A stretch of 64,000 bases of DNA from Cornus controversa (taxonomy: Eukaryota > Streptophyta > Magnoliopsida > Cornales > Cornaceae). Location of the stretch: assembly GCA_026545225.1 (NCBI GenBank), contig CM048845.1:123695533-123759532 (forward strand), in the 5' to 3' direction. The stretch's first letter is position 1, and each line of letters opens with the position of its first letter. The notes under the pieces were generated by a model. That model saw only the letters and a list, made by a program, of their open reading frames with translations, searched no databases and was not told where the DNA came from. Below, piece after piece: positions 1-12,149 of this stretch. Both the position numbers and the translations under genes were made by a program.

Positions 1-2228
1 ATTTTTCTTTCACAGCTTTATTAGCACCCTCTTTTATTGCAAACCTTATAAAGCAGAACCCCTGTAACAAATAAAAAGGAACACAAATACTCAAAATGAT
101 TTAACGAAGAAGATACTCAAAATGATTAATGAAGAACATGGGGAAGCATAAATAGAAGTATCCAAAGCATAGACAAGTAGGAAAAAATATATTAAACTAA
201 AACCTTTGAGTTGCCTCCCTGGTCCTTCATCAAGCGTATTTCAGTGATTTCCCCACAAGTAGAAAATACCTGAAAGAAAAGGAAAGATAAAATAAAGAAA
301 GCCTGGTAAAATGGGTTGCAAGTTATTTAATTTAGAATTAACACCAATATTTTAGTATCTTTACCTATTCATCTCGTTTTAAAAGAAAAAAGAAAAATTC
401 GAGTGACTCATAATTTTCTACTTCTTCCCTTTTCTTAGGCCAATGTATCGTAGACAATTCATTTGGAAATTAAGAAGTATGCTGTTATCTATTGTCATGA
501 CTATTAAATAATAATAATAATAATTGTACTGTTAGATATATGTACGTAGAAACATTGTATATTTGAGACGTGAAGACCCTCTATTGAGAACTTCTAAATA
601 TAGTTAAACCGGACACTTGTATCAAATGTCATAGTTACAGTAGTTCTCACTATTGTCATCTAATGCTTGAACTAACTGTTTTTATTGGATCAGTTGGAGA
701 TACAAATCACTTGATTTTTCTGGTCAGCTCGTCATAATTCTAAGACAGTAAGTTCATGGCCAACTTCGTCTCAGTAATAGAATTCAAATGCTGATGAAGA
801 AGCGAATTATAACAAAGATGAAATGTATTACACGATGAAATGTTAAAATAGACACACACACAAAAAGAACATTACAATGACAACCGTATTATATGTGTAA
901 ATAATTAATAAATAAAATTGATAACAAAATAAAAGGTCAAGCTCAGGATAATTGTAGTAATGCAATCTAATTATAGACCATAGACAACAAAGACAATAGA
1001 TATAAAAAGAAAATTTATTGCCCATCAGATTTCCTCCAACAAAGAGGCAATGACGAAAGCAGCCGTGGTGATGACTTGTGGAAAACTGGTGTCCCCTTGG
1101 CCTTTCCCATTGTTTCCTCCCACTTGTGGGAGCACAGCCAAGTGCCAACACACTGTTCAAGGTGTTAACAACCCTCATTCTCAATCCTATCTCTTTCATT
1201 TCCCTTCTCATCTCTAAAACAAAAACAAAAAATCTGTTCCTCCTTCCCTCCTCCTATCCTTCCCTTTATTTCCGACTCCTTCAATTCAAATGCACACTTA
1301 AAATTTCATCAGTCATCTACTTTGATCAAGCAGTATCAAAGACTAATGAAACAATCCTCCCCTTTATTTCTGACTCCTTCAATTCAAATGCACACTTAAA
1401 ATTTCATCAGTCGTCTACTTTGATCAAGCGTGTCAAAGACTAATAAAACAAGGTGAATTACTCAAATAATTGCAAGTGCCAAAGACGTGATCTTGAAGAA
1501 GCCCTAATGCCACAGTATAACTCGTTTAAAAAATAATGTTTTTGAAAAAAAAGACAATATACGAGCAGATGACAAACCTCGTGTATCTTGTTTTCGGTTG
1601 TAGTACGGGCCAAGCCACCAACGAAAACCTCTGAACCTTTGGCTGCATGCTCTTCTCAACCAATAAAACATGGACCATTAGTAAAATAAAAGAGTTCACA
1701 AGAAATACAAATTCATATTACGAATGCATAGTAAAAAAAAAAAGAAGTAAAACAAAGAATTAATAAGCATGCACATGTACACATACACATACACAAAAAT
1801 TCATATATAAATATATATGAGGACATAGTTAATATAATGTGCATATATGTATAATTAGGCAACTAAGGGCCTGCTTGGTTTGTCAGATAATAGTTTTCAA
1901 GAACTCAAAAAACAGAAAACTGTTTTCAGAAAACTATAAATGACAATTCTCATAAAACAGACATTTTGAATTGAGATACAACAGTTCTCAGAATTGTCAA
2001 CCAAACAGACTTGTGTACGGCTTGTTTCAGCTATAAGACTACTTTTCTGGAATAGTTCGGGGAGTCAGAGCATGGATGGGAAAACAGATTTCTTCAAATA
2101 TAAGTGGTATAACCATCTGTTTGCGAGGAAGATTACTAGAACACAAACAAAGAACCTGTGTATTAATATATAGAGATAGAGAGAGGCTTACGATGGTCGG
2201 TTGAATGTTGATCCGGCGATTGGCTCAT
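1..2228 (-). CDS. RRM RNA-binding protein, hnRNP-Q/R-like, 5' part (runs off left edge)
   Basis: I built this gene from splice signals; no single exon is long enough to show as an ORF. Exons on the minus strand are 2228-2192, 1642-1578, 269-204 and 61-1, each bounded by AG/GT and all keeping one frame. The ATG is the first base after the acceptor of the second exon, and the upstream 5'UTR exon has no ATG. The protein starts MSQSPDQHSTDHPKGSE and runs into an RRM. RNP2 is VFVGGL (about residues 18-23), followed by CGEITEIRLMKD, and RNP1 is GFCFIRFA (about residues 57-64). An RRM binds single-stranded RNA. The loop spacing and the GSEVFVGGL start resemble plant hnRNP-Q/R-like proteins, known for pre-mRNA or chromatin roles. 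The exact orthologue and remaining domains lie beyond the edge. The introns hold small MITEs and a 98-bp tandem duplication. Confidence 0.86.
1263..1445. repeat. 98-bp tandem duplication in an RRM-gene intron
   Basis: Two copies (about 1263-1360 and 1361-1445) share the block around GACTCCTTCAATTCAAATGC with only a few differences. They sit in the intron between 269 and 1578. Confidence 0.8.
1869..2012. mobile_element. Small foldback MITE (hAT-like ends)
   Basis: The left end GGGCCTGCTTGGTTTGTCAG and the right end CAACCAAACAGAC are inverted copies. The interior is short and A-rich, with no coding capacity. GTTTGGTT ends are common in plant hAT-type MITEs. I could not fix a target-site duplication. 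Confidence 0.5.
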
Positions 2229-2424
2229 CTGCAAAAGCATGACAACATTGATCCAATAAAGTTATTGAGAAAACTAAAAACGAAAAATAACATAGAGATT
2301 GTTATTAGACATCGCTGTTATCCACAAGCAAAGACACGAAGTCAATTCAGAGTAGGAGGCAGTAAGTGTACCTTAACGTATTAACATCTTTGGTTTTCAT
2401 TTAATATATTACAAAAAACAAGAA

Positions 2425-2536
2425 GGCTACGTGCGGTTGCATTGAATTGGTGCCTGGAAATTGGTGGAATTGGATAAAATTTAGTTTAAAGTTTGAACTA
2501 ATTTTTCTCCAATTCCATGCAACCAAACACAGCCGA
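2425..2536. mobile_element. About 110-bp hairpin MITE in first intron of the RRM gene
   Basis: The arms are inverted copies: GGAATTGGATAAAATTTAG on the left and CTAATTTTTCTCCAATTCC on the right. The outer ends are GTGCGGTTGCATTGAATTGG and its near reverse complement. The centre of the palindrome is near GTTTAAAGTTTGAAC. Confidence 0.55.
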
Positions 2537-2936
2537 AAAGAAATTAGAAACACAGACCGCTTTGGGTTTGAGCACAATGCAGAAAACATGGAATGCTCAG
2601 ACTCAGTGAGTGATAAAAGAAATACATTTATATGAACAATGAAGCAACTCAGCTCAAACCCAAGCTAAAAACAGAACACCGTACGCAAATTCTTTATTTC
2701 TTTCGATGAAAAATGATTCCTTGAAAAGATTTTCGTATAAAGACGACCACGTTGAACCATTTGATACTTCACCACATAAAACTTCAAATTTTGTCCCCCA
2801 ATCAAGAGAAAAGAACCCTGTTGAAACACCGAAACACCGAGCAAAACAAAACAAAAAAAAAAACCTATTGAAAGAAAGAGGCCATTGGATTTGATCTTTC
2901 ACGTTTGGGCAAAGTTTTGCATGGATTAGAAATTAC

Positions 2937-3030
2937 CTTCGCCGTTGAGAAAAAATAGTTCAAATTTTGGATGACCGAAGGTGCTCGAGAACCAGAATAA
3001 CGAAAGCCCTAGAAACCAAGGTGGAGGAAG
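2937..3030 (-). other. 5' UTR exon of the RRM gene
   Basis: On the minus strand this stretch carries a pyrimidine-rich leader with TCTAGGGCTTTCG, typical of plant 5'UTRs. It ends in GGCGAAG followed by the donor GTAATT at 2936. It has no ATG, so translation would begin in the next exon at 2228. A TATA-like CATATAATTA lies near 3050-3058, upstream on the minus strand. The transcription start is inferred to be near 3015-3030 and is not seen directly. Confidence 0.6.
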
Positions 3031-3059
3031 TTTGGAGACTTTGCCTAATTATATGGCTT

Positions 3060-4125
3060 TGTGGAGTGACTAAAATACCCTTTCTCAAGTAAAAACAGTG
3101 GTTTGTCGCTTTCTTTAAAATTATTATTTGAGAGGGTTATTATATTCACGGAAAGAACAAAAGATTTATTGATAAAATTTAAAATAGATACATCCATCCA
3201 ATATCTAACCTAAATCTCATCAGGCAGCACTGCAGCACATCATCAAAATGAAATTGTCTGCAAGACCTCAAAGCCAATTTACCTACCAAGTCATTTCCTT
3301 CTTGAGAGACAAAAGTCACCAAAAAAAAATTATCAAAACTGATGATTTGGTGATTGAAAGTCGGACAAGTCTTATTGAATTTTATGAGTGAAGTGTGACA
3401 TCAGTATGATGTCAAAAAAAATTAATCGGACTAGTCCAATTTCAGCCAACTCTAAAACTTTACTTTAATCCAGCAGATACAAATCTTTATCAATTCATCC
3501 CATGTTTCACGGGCTACATTCCCACAATCAAAGTGAAGCACTATACCTTTCAAACCTAAATTGATACCTTTCAAATTTGTTCAATGCCACAAATCTCATA
3601 AATCAATTTATCACTAATCTTTTTTCTAAAAGGGCTTGAATTTTATAAAGAAGGCATTTCCAAATGAAAATTCTAATTTTGGGCATCACCTTTAACTTCA
3701 AAACTAATTTGATACATGACAAAAATATATGTTTTAATTGATAGATTTTGAATTTCATTTCAATCAATTTTTGAAATAAAACTTGCCAACTGTGTTGATT
3801 ACTGATTAATCATCAACAATTATAAAAAGGGTGATTATCTCCCACCTACTCTCATATTCAAGCTTTTGACAAAATATCTCTCACACCCCTGTCAAAATTA
3901 AGTACGTGTTAAATCACCAATTTACCCTCTTTAAAAGTATTACATCGTCAACAAAATATCAATTTACATTTATAACCCCACCATTCATTAAGAGAGGGAG
4001 AGAGATGAAGTGATCTCTATCCTGTCACAACCCCCATATCTACCCTTGGACCTGTCACAGTCACTACCACCACCTAAATATACACACATATATGTATCAA
4101 ACCAAAGCAAAGGACAAAAAAAAAT
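3060..4125. other. Intergenic, no gene seen
   Basis: AT-rich DNA between the RRM promoter and the next element. About 3828-3930 resembles one arm of a MULE-type TIR, with GGGTGATTATCTCCCACC followed by ACACCCCTGTC, but I found no partner. A GA-rich tract lies near 3990-4010. No reading frame is convincing. Confidence 0.5.
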
Positions 4126-4127
4126 GG

Positions 4128-4434
4128 TAAATTACACTCACCTTTCCTATAAATAGGCTAAATAACAAGGTCATTCCTGTATTTTCAAAAATAACACTAC
4201 ACTCCTTGTCAGAGTTGTCAGATGGTCAAAATGGTGAAATGACAAAACTACCCATGTACAATTTAATGTATTTTATTTGAAAAAAATCTTGTTATGTAAA
4301 AAGACCTATCTGCCCTTATTATATTAACCCAAGTGCTGACACTTTTATGTCTGTTTGTTACACGAATATCCCAAGCGCTAACACTTTTAGGTCTGTTTGT
4401 TTTCCATTCTCTCTCCTCTTTTTTAACAAAGATT

Positions 4435-4470
<36 letters not shown>

Positions 4471-5552
4471 AGACTCCAAATTTGAAAGCAATACAGAGAA
4501 TCTTTTATTTCTTAAGAGAGGTCAATCCTCATCATTACCACCATAAGACCTTTTGTAATCGAAAACCATTATAGAGAGAGAAAAAACCTTTAGAAATTAA
4601 AAGAATAAAGATATTGTTCGTATAGTGAGAGGCCAAATATTGTATAGATTCAACATTGGGATCCGGAGTGCCCGACCTAAACGGAGGGGAAAGGACGACT
4701 TCGGTGATAGCGACATCGAGCCGGTATAAGTCACCAAAGAACCACGATCTTGCAGTACTTGAAGAACCACAAGCGATCACCATTGACACTGGCTCGGGGT
4801 AGTGGTGCGTACATGATCGAGTTCTTTAAAGTACCTAAACTAGTTTGGGAAAACGAAGGTGCATGTGACAATCAACTATTTATAGAAAGTCCTAGAAAAT
4901 ATGGTGTATAAGCAACCCATCTTCAGATTTTCTAATCACTGCTTATATACACTTGCCCAAATTTGGGTTTATAGGGTTTCTTATATGTTTTTCAAGCAAT
5001 TATCTTCTTGCTCCTTAGTTCTTTTCCAAGCAATTTATCTTCTTGCTCCTTAGTTCTTACTTTCAAAAGATATATATACACCCGCATATACATAACACAC
5101 AACCACATATAAACATTATGCCTTTCAAAATCATTATTTGATCAATTAAGTTACTAATAACAAGCTTGAACATAAAATTTATAGGATTTTAAATTGAGAT
5201 GGCTTCCTTGCCAACACAGATTTGTTTGATCGATGGTATGTTAGAGATAGAAAAAAAAAACGCGAAAACGTGAAAGATGGATTTCAGCACTATCACACTT
5301 CTCGACATCATCATATATCCTCGTTGAGGAAAAGGAGTAATTGTCCACAAAAATTATGTCAAATAGGGTATTTCAGTCATTTCAAACGTTCTAAGGGTAT
5401 TTTGAACCAGTTTTCATACTTGAAAGACCGATAAAGGAGGTCAGTATTACAAAGAGTACACTGACATGGGAGCAGTGTTATTTTTGAAAACACGAGGGAA
5501 GTCCCTGTTATTTAGCCTATTTAAAGGGGAGGTCAATGAAATTTACCCAAAA
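4128..5552. mobile_element. 1.4-kb long-TIR element (Mutator-like, non-autonomous)
   Basis: The first ~100 bp (4128-4225) and the last ~115 bp (5438-5552) are inverted copies. They share TAAATAGGCTAAATAACA and TTTTCAAAAATAACACT. Ends are GGTAAATT..CACC and GG..AAATTTACC, flanked on both sides by A-rich sequence that could be a 9-10 bp target duplication. The interior has a (TA)n run at 4439-4468 and no transposase. Long TIRs with 9-11 bp duplications are typical of Mutator-like elements; the family call is inference. Confidence 0.65.
4439..4468. repeat. (TA)n microsatellite
   Basis: About 14 TA units, inside the long-TIR element. Similar TA runs occur at 6119-6150, 6258-6298, 8033-8067, 21231-21252, 30101-30121, 51641-51665 and 52624-52647. 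Confidence 0.9.
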
Positions 5553-5600
5553 AATTATAGCAAATCATTTATATAAATTAAACAACAGAACAACGTTCTT

Positions 5601-5905
5601 ACATGGAAAAAACAAATTGAAAAAAAAATGGCAAAATTAATTCTAGTTGGTTTCAATCGCTGCAAGTGTTACAATTTTGTAATCATTTTTTTTATGTAAG
5701 AACTTTGCTCCGTTGTTTAATTTTATAGTATTCCTATTTTTCTCAATTTGTTTTTTCTTACATAGAAAAATAAATTGAAAAAAAAATAATGGCAAAATTA
5801 ATTCTAGTTGGTTTCAATCACTGCACATTTTACAAATTTGCCATCATTTCTTTTTTTTTTTGTGTAAGAAATTTGCTCTGTTGTCTAATTTTGTCGTCAG
5901 TATAT
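5601..5905. repeat. 159-bp tandem duplication
   Basis: Copies at about 5601-5759 and 5760-5905 share AATTAATTCTAGTTGGTTTC and flanking sequence. There is no coding content. The rest of 5552-6315 is AT-rich with two long TA runs. Confidence 0.7.
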
Positions 5906-6114
5906 ATTTTTTTTATATTTTTTCCTCTCCAAAATGGTTATAGTATTCCTATTTGGAGATCTTTTTAAGTATTTGATTTTTAGGTGGTTTTGGACACTAT
6001 AAAAACCAAAATAGGTGTTTAATTAGTACTTTTCAATTTCAGTCGTTAGATCCAATGACTAATATTTAATTTGTGTATGTTGTTCCCTACACACCAGGGA
6101 GCAACCGGTCAGCG

Positions 6115-6153
<39 letters not shown>

Positions 6154-6255
6154 AGTGTATGTAAAAATTATAGCAAATCATTTACATATATATCACATCG
6201 TATATTACACACACATATATGTATGCAATCCTCTATTATTCTTCCTTTAAACAAC

Positions 6256-6301
<46 letters not shown>

Positions 6302-6320
6302 CATGCACACCAGTTGTATG

Positions 6321-6651
6321 TGCTGGAGATATAATTATTTAATTGTTATTTGTTTATGTATTGTCTTAGCCTACGTAGTTTGTTTTTGTATGAGTTAATA
6401 GTCCTAGTCTTTAGGGAATATTGGAGTTAGTTATTACCAAGTATTTAGCTTATTTTGTTAATGCACACTATGCTTCTTTCTAGGATTTGGTTGCTACACT
6501 TTCCTATTATCATGTTTTAGTTGTTGGGAATTAGCTCCATATAAAAAGCATTACTTGTATTTTATGAATGTAAATTTGGAAGCAATAAAATTTAGTATTT
6601 CCTCTTTCATTTTTTGTTTTACTTTTAGTATATGAGTCTTATTTTGTAACA
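6321..6651 (+). repeat. 5' LTR of the copia element
   Basis: Starts TGCTGGAGAT and ends TTTTGTAACA, immediately followed by the primer-binding site. TATAAAAAGC near 6540 and AATAAAA near 6585 are a candidate TATA box and polyadenylation signal. Confidence 0.9.
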
Positions 6652-6741
6652 GTGGTATCAGAGCATAATACAAAGTGAAAGTGAGATTTCCCGTATTTTT
6701 TTTTACAGAGTGAAACTAGCAACAACTTTCTCTTTTTCATA

Positions 6742-7845
6742 ATGCAGCAACAATATAAAATGGCCTTTGAAACCGTTATTCAACATGCAATTCCATGCTT
6801 TGATGGTCATTATGATCATTGGAGCATGCTGATGGATAATTTCTTAAGGTCCAAAGAGTATTGGTAGGTGATTATTTCTAGGGTAGCAGAACCAGCAATC
6901 GGTACTGTGTTGATGAAAACGCAGAGGACATAGTTGGAAAGACTGAAGCCGAAGGATTTGAAAGCAAAAAATTATTTTTTTCAGGCAATTGATCGTTATA
7001 TCTTAGAAGCAATTCTTAGTAAATAAACTTCTAAATAGATTTGGAATTCCATGAAAAAGAAGTACCAAGGATCAGCAAAGGCAAAGAGGCAACAACTTCA
7101 AGCACTTCATTCGGAGTTTGAAATGCTTTGAATGAAATTGAAAAAGTCAGTTACAGATTATTTTTCATAGACGATGCCAATCGTTAACAAGATGCAGATC
7201 CATGGCGACAAAACGAAAGATGTCACCATCATTGAAAAGATTTTTCGATCCCTAACACCAAAATTCAATTTTGTTGTCTGTTCTATTAAGGAATCGAAGG
7301 ATATTGTTGAACTTTCAATTAATGAATTGCAATGTTCGTTGCTGGTTCATGAGCAGAAAATTAACCAGCAAAAGAAAAAGGAGCAAGCTTGGAAAGCCTC
7401 AACTCATCACCATTCTTCAGCACCAAATAGAGGAAGAGGTAGAGGTAGAGAAAATAAAGATAGTAGAAACCATCAACAACAGCAATACCAAGATAATAAA
7501 TTTCATGATTCTCAAGGAAGAGAAAGAGGACGAGGAGGCCACCACTCAACTTCTTATAGACCAAAGTCAGTAAACAAGTCCAATGTTAAGTGCTACATAT
7601 GCCACATGTATGGTCACTGTAAGTCAAAATGTCGAACTAATTTTTCTAGAGGACATGGTGAGAAATCTAATTTTGTAGAAAAGGAAGAAGAAGTATCTTT
7701 GTTGATAGTTTGTCATCCAAATGAGGAAACCAACAAGAATTTGTGGTATTTAGACACAAGTTGCAGCAACCATATGTGTGAAGTCAAATCTGCATTCTCT
7801 TATTTTGATGAATCTATAATACCCCGTTATTTTGAGGTTATTTAA
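6742..7845 (+). pseudogene. Copia gag and start of protease
   Basis: Translation from the ATG at 6742 gives a copia gag (FDGHYDHWSMLMDNFLRSKEY) with in-frame stops near 6866, 6930 and 7024. A long open part follows from 7174. It carries an RG-rich basic stretch and a CX2CX4HX4C zinc knuckle, CYICHMYGHCKSKC (7590-7631). The protease start WYLDTSCSNHMC has DTS in place of the usual DSG active-site triplet. The frame then runs into the inserted element at 7815, so the last ~10 residues are foreign. Gag would package the RNA and the protease would process the polyprotein; neither is functional here. Confidence 0.85.
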
Positions 7846-8025
7846 ATTGGGTCATTAGTTAGTTAGATTGTTAATTTGTGAGTGTTTTAAATGCTTTAAG
7901 TTAATTTTGTTAATGTGTTTATTTATGTTTAATTTAGATGCCTATTGTGTGGTATGAAGTACTTTTGTTGTTTTAAATAGTGTGTAACTTTGGTTGTTTT
8001 AAATAAGTGTGTAGTAATTTTTTAA

Positions 8026-8070
<45 letters not shown>

Positions 8071-9840
8071 TGTTAAGTTTTGGTTTAATTAGAGTAAGCA
8101 AAAATATATAGGTAAATTTATATCTCCTAGGAAGTTGTAGGTATAATATATCCGCGCGCGCGAGCACACATACACATATATATGTACGGTATATGAATAT
8201 ATGATTTTTCATGCATTTATATAATCCATGAATCAATAGGTTTTGGGTTGCGGTGGATGTTTGGATCAGTTGAGGGTTGGACCTTTTTTATTTTATTTTA
8301 TTTTATTTTAGGTTGGACTGTTTTATTTTAGGTTGGGTTAAGAAAGGGTGAATGAGCTATATTTTATTTTATTTTAGGTTGGGATAGGAGAGGGTGAATA
8401 GGCGGTATCATTCTAGGGTTTTAAAAATAAATAAAAAGAGGTTTAGCCATATCGCAGAGAAAGGAAGAGAATAGGCACAGGGAGAAGGAATGAGAGAAAA
8501 GGAGAAAGGCAATGGAGTGAGCTTGAATTTGAGACTTCTTGTTTGAATTTCTAAAGGCAAGTTCATGCTCTATACCTCATTTTGTTCTTATAAACATGGC
8601 ACCTTTGTGCTTAGTATGTATACATATTGATTTAAATATATTTTTTTATATATGGTTGTCTTAGAATATTATACATATATTTGGTTATATACCCGTTGAT
8701 ATCTATATGTGTATATAAATCTTTTTGGTTGCCTTCGATTATATTACATATATGTGGTTGTATCTTTTTGTTGCCTTAGATTACTACATGTATGTGGTTG
8801 TTACACTGTTTCTATAATGCTATGGAATGTTTGGGTCAATGAATAGTAATCGTGAACAGTGTCGATGAACATTAACCGTGAATAGTATCCGTGAACAATG
8901 TCGGTGAACAATTTTTTTATATTATTTTTTTCATAGATTTTACTCCTTTCACTTGTCTAAATTAATTTACATTTATGATTTTTGGTATATTTCATTATAT
9001 GTTACTAATCATGCTTTTAAGTATGTATATTGTGGATTGCCTAATACCTAATAAGGTATTTGTAAAATATGGATGGAGGCATGTTAGGATTGCATAATAC
9101 CTAATTAAGGTATTTATAAAATATGGATGAAGGCATGTCAAGATTGCCTAGAACCTAATAACGTAATTTCTTAATTTGTGTTCAGGCATGTCAGGATTGC
9201 CTCTTATTTAAACATAAAATTTGTTCTACGGACGTATTATGATAACGAATGGGTTAGTGCAGTGTGTGGTGTTGTTCTATTTTTGGGTCACGGGGTTAAC
9301 TGTGGATATGTTTATATTTTTATATCTTTAATGTTATAGCATTGTCCTCATAGAGATGATATGTTTATCGGTTCTCTGTTGGGTTGTTGTAGAGATAACT
9401 TGTTCATGGGTCTAATCCACCTTGTTGGTATTTCAGGTTCTAGGTCGTGTTCACCTCAAGGTTAAAGAATTAGAATTCGTAGTACGTGACAACCATATAT
9501 TCCTTCCAATCTTCGGAGTAGGGACTTGATCCATTTTTATTTATGCCTAGGATGTTAATTATCTGAGATGTTAATTTAATTTATTTATTTTTTGTTTAGA
9601 GGTCCTTGAGCTACCAGACTTCCAAGTTGTACTATTTCAATTTTTTTTATCATTATAAAGTTTATGAGATTGGGATGTTGAAAATGTTATTAATTAATAT
9701 TTATTTCAATTAGTATTTCCTTTTCGTATTTATCATTCTTCTTCTATTGACTTTGTATTATGTGCTTGTATGCTATTAGGTGTGGGTATTTCTTAGTTTT
9801 TATGTGTCGGTCTGGCCAACTCATGCGTGGAAACTAGATG
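7815..9840 (+). mobile_element. About 2.0-kb solo-LTR-like insertion inside the copia element
   Basis: Copia coding sequence breaks after FDES and resumes as FRHSVKFGDNS near 9855. The insertion is flanked by GAATC (7810-7814) and GTATC (9841-9845), a probable 5-bp duplication with one mismatch. It begins TATAATACCCCG, close to the TGTAATACCCCG start I recall for plant gypsy LTRs. It has a promoter-like AAATAAATAAAAAG near 8428, purine-rich leader sequence, and repeats of CGTGAACAGTG type near 8850-8910. There is no ORF. A solo LTR left by recombination is the best reading; its ends have decayed from TG..CA. Confidence 0.6.
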
Positions 9841-9849
9841 GTATCTCAT

Positions 9850-10910
9850 AATGCTTTCGCCATAGTGTGAAGTTTGGTGATAATTCTAAAGTCTCAGTTA
9901 TGGGAAAAGGAAAGGTAGCAATCCAAACCAAGGGAAATTATTTTCAGACTATATCTAGTGTTTTCTTTGTTCCAAATTTGAGAACAAATTTGCTTAGTGT
10001 TGGCTAGCTTCAAGAAAAGGGGTATGAGATCTCTATCAAAGATAGAATCTGCAAAATTGAAGATAAAAAATTGTGCTTGATTGCTTGAGTCAACATGATG
10101 GCGAATCGAATGTTTTCATTGTAGCTATACAACTCTATATATTCATGTTTCTCTGTCAGATTGAAAGAAGCATGGTTATAGCATTTTTGCTAACGGCATC
10201 TAAATTTTGGTGGATTAAAGTTGCCGTTACAGAAAAATATGGTAATTGACCTTCCCGAAATCTCAAGTTTGTGAAGAGTGTGTTGTTAGCAAACAACACT
10301 GTGATCCTTTTCCGAATGGGAAATCATAGAGAGCAAATAAGGCATTGGAGCCGGTTCACTTCGACATTTGTGGGCTAATAAATCTAACATCTAATAGAGG
10401 TAAAAGGTATTCATTGCTTTCATTGATGATTATAGTAAAAAACATGGGTATGTTTTTTTGCAAGAAAATTCCGAAACTTTTTTAACTTTTTAAAATTTCA
10501 AAGTACTAGTTGAAAAAGAAGTTAGCAGCCCTATAAAAAATTTTCGCACCATTCGTGGAGGAGAATACATCTCATAAGTATTTGAAATTTGTTGTGAGAT
10601 GTAAGGTATCAAGAGGCAACTTATAGCAGCTTACATGCCTCAACAAAATGGTGTGTGCGAGAGGAAAAATCGTACAATTCTAAACATGTTGCGAAGTCTT
10701 TTGAAAAGAAGTGGCATTCCAAAAGCTTTTTTGGCCTGAAGCAGTTAATTGGTGCATTCATGTTTTGAATAGAAGTCTCACTCTTGCTGTTCAAAATATG
10801 ACATCAGAGGAAACATGGAACGGTCGCACACCCACAGTTGATTATTTCAAAAAATTTGGGTGTATTGCATATGCCCACATTCTTGATACGAAAAGGAAAA
10901 AATAGGATAA
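9850..10910 (+). pseudogene. Copia protease end and integrase remnants
   Basis: Resumes with VKFGDNSKVSVMGKGKV, the conserved copia stretch after the protease site, then VFFVPNLRTNLLSVG. A broken integrase follows: HLNFGGLK, then CEECVVSKQH (the zinc-binding CxxC), then FIDDYSRK-like sequence near 10418. Further on are MPQQNGVCERKNRTI (10636-10680) and the piece at 10711-10905 (WPEAVNWCIHVLNRS). Many stops and shifts make it non-functional. Confidence 0.75.
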
Positions 10911-11430
10911 CAAAAGAGAAAAATGCATTTTTCTTGTTGTTAGTGATCAATCAAAAGCGTACAAATTGTACAATCCCATCACCAAGAAAAATTGTCATTA
11001 ACTGTGATGTTGCATTTGATGAAGACAAGACCTGGTCTTGGAGCAACAATGTTGTTGGACAACAAATTCCAACAGATTTTGATGAAGAGGCAACACAACA
11101 GCCCCAGCAACAACAAGCTACAACAGTTCCTGCTCCTGAGAACCCTCAAAACGAAGTTCCTACATCCTCTAAAACTTCACCAACAACACCAGAATCTGAC
11201 GAACAGCTTGATGATGCAACATGTTTATGACCTCAAGTGTGAGAAGAAGGCCATCATAGATGTTAGACTATGAGGTAACTGGAATTGATAATTCTGAGGA
11301 CCCTCTTACACATTTTGCGCTGTTTTCAAATTGTGAACCCACAACTTTTGAAACTATTGTCAAAGAACACAAGTGAAAAAGTGCTATGAATGAAGAAATA
11401 GCAGCCATCGAAAACAGCAACACATAGAAG

Positions 11431-12105
11431 CTAACAGATCTTCCAAAAGGGCAGAAGACGATCGGTGTTAAGTGGGTTTACAAAACAAAGCTGAAGGAGA
11501 ATGGTGAAGTTGATAAGTACAAGGCACGTTTGGTGGTTAAAGGCTACAAGCAAAAGTTTGGTGTGGATTACAAAGAGATTTTTGCTCCTGTTGCAAGGCA
11601 TGATACAATCAGATTGGTGATTGCGTTGGCTGCTCAAAACTCGTGGCTCATCTACCAACTCGATGTGAAGTTGGCATTTTTACATAGAAATTTGCAAGAA
11701 CAGGTATTTATTGATCAACTTTCTAGCTATGAGAAAATTGGTAGAGAGCATAAAGTTTATAAATTTAAACTGGCTCTATATGGACTAAAACAAACACGTA
11801 GAGCTTGGTATAATCATATAGATGCTTATTTTCACAAGAAAGGCTTTCAAAAACATTTATATGAGCATACTCTTTACACAAAAAAATGGAAATGGGGAAG
11901 AATGCTTATTGTATGCTTGTATTTAGATGATTTGATTTATACAGGAAATGATAGTGTCATACTTGTAAAATTTAAAGAGTCCATGATGCTTGAATTTGAT
12001 ATGTCTGATCTTGGAAAGCTGCATTATTTTCTTGGTCTAGAAGTAGTGCAAACTGCTACTGGAATTTTTGTGTCTCAAAAGAAATATGCCAATAAATTTT
12101 AGACA
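11431..12105 (+). pseudogene. Copia reverse transcriptase remnant
   Basis: Starts with KGQKTIGVKWVYKTKLKENG, the usual copia RT opening, and continues open from 11530 to 12102. It contains APVARHDTIRL, LDVKLAFLHRNL (usually LDVKSAFLNG), LYGLKQTRRAWY and the catalytic YLDDLIYTGN (usually YVDDLI). The frame ends at TAG 12100-12102 within KKYANKF, where copia normally continues. The enzyme would copy element RNA to DNA. Confidence 0.85.
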
Positions 12106-12149
12106 GGTTTCACACGAAGAATTGCAATTCTGTTAGTACACCAATTGAG

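Noticed and set aside
843-1211. 122-codon minus-strand ORF
   Set aside because: Lies inside an intron of the RRM gene and has no recognisable domain.
1631-1637. Alternative acceptor after CAAAG at 1637 for RRM exon 3
   Set aside because: It would change the frame relative to exon 2; the GCAG acceptor at 1643 keeps frame and gives PKGSEVFVGGL.
6073-6342. 89-codon ORF rich in Ile-Tyr repeats
   Set aside because: It is a translation of two (TA)n microsatellites.
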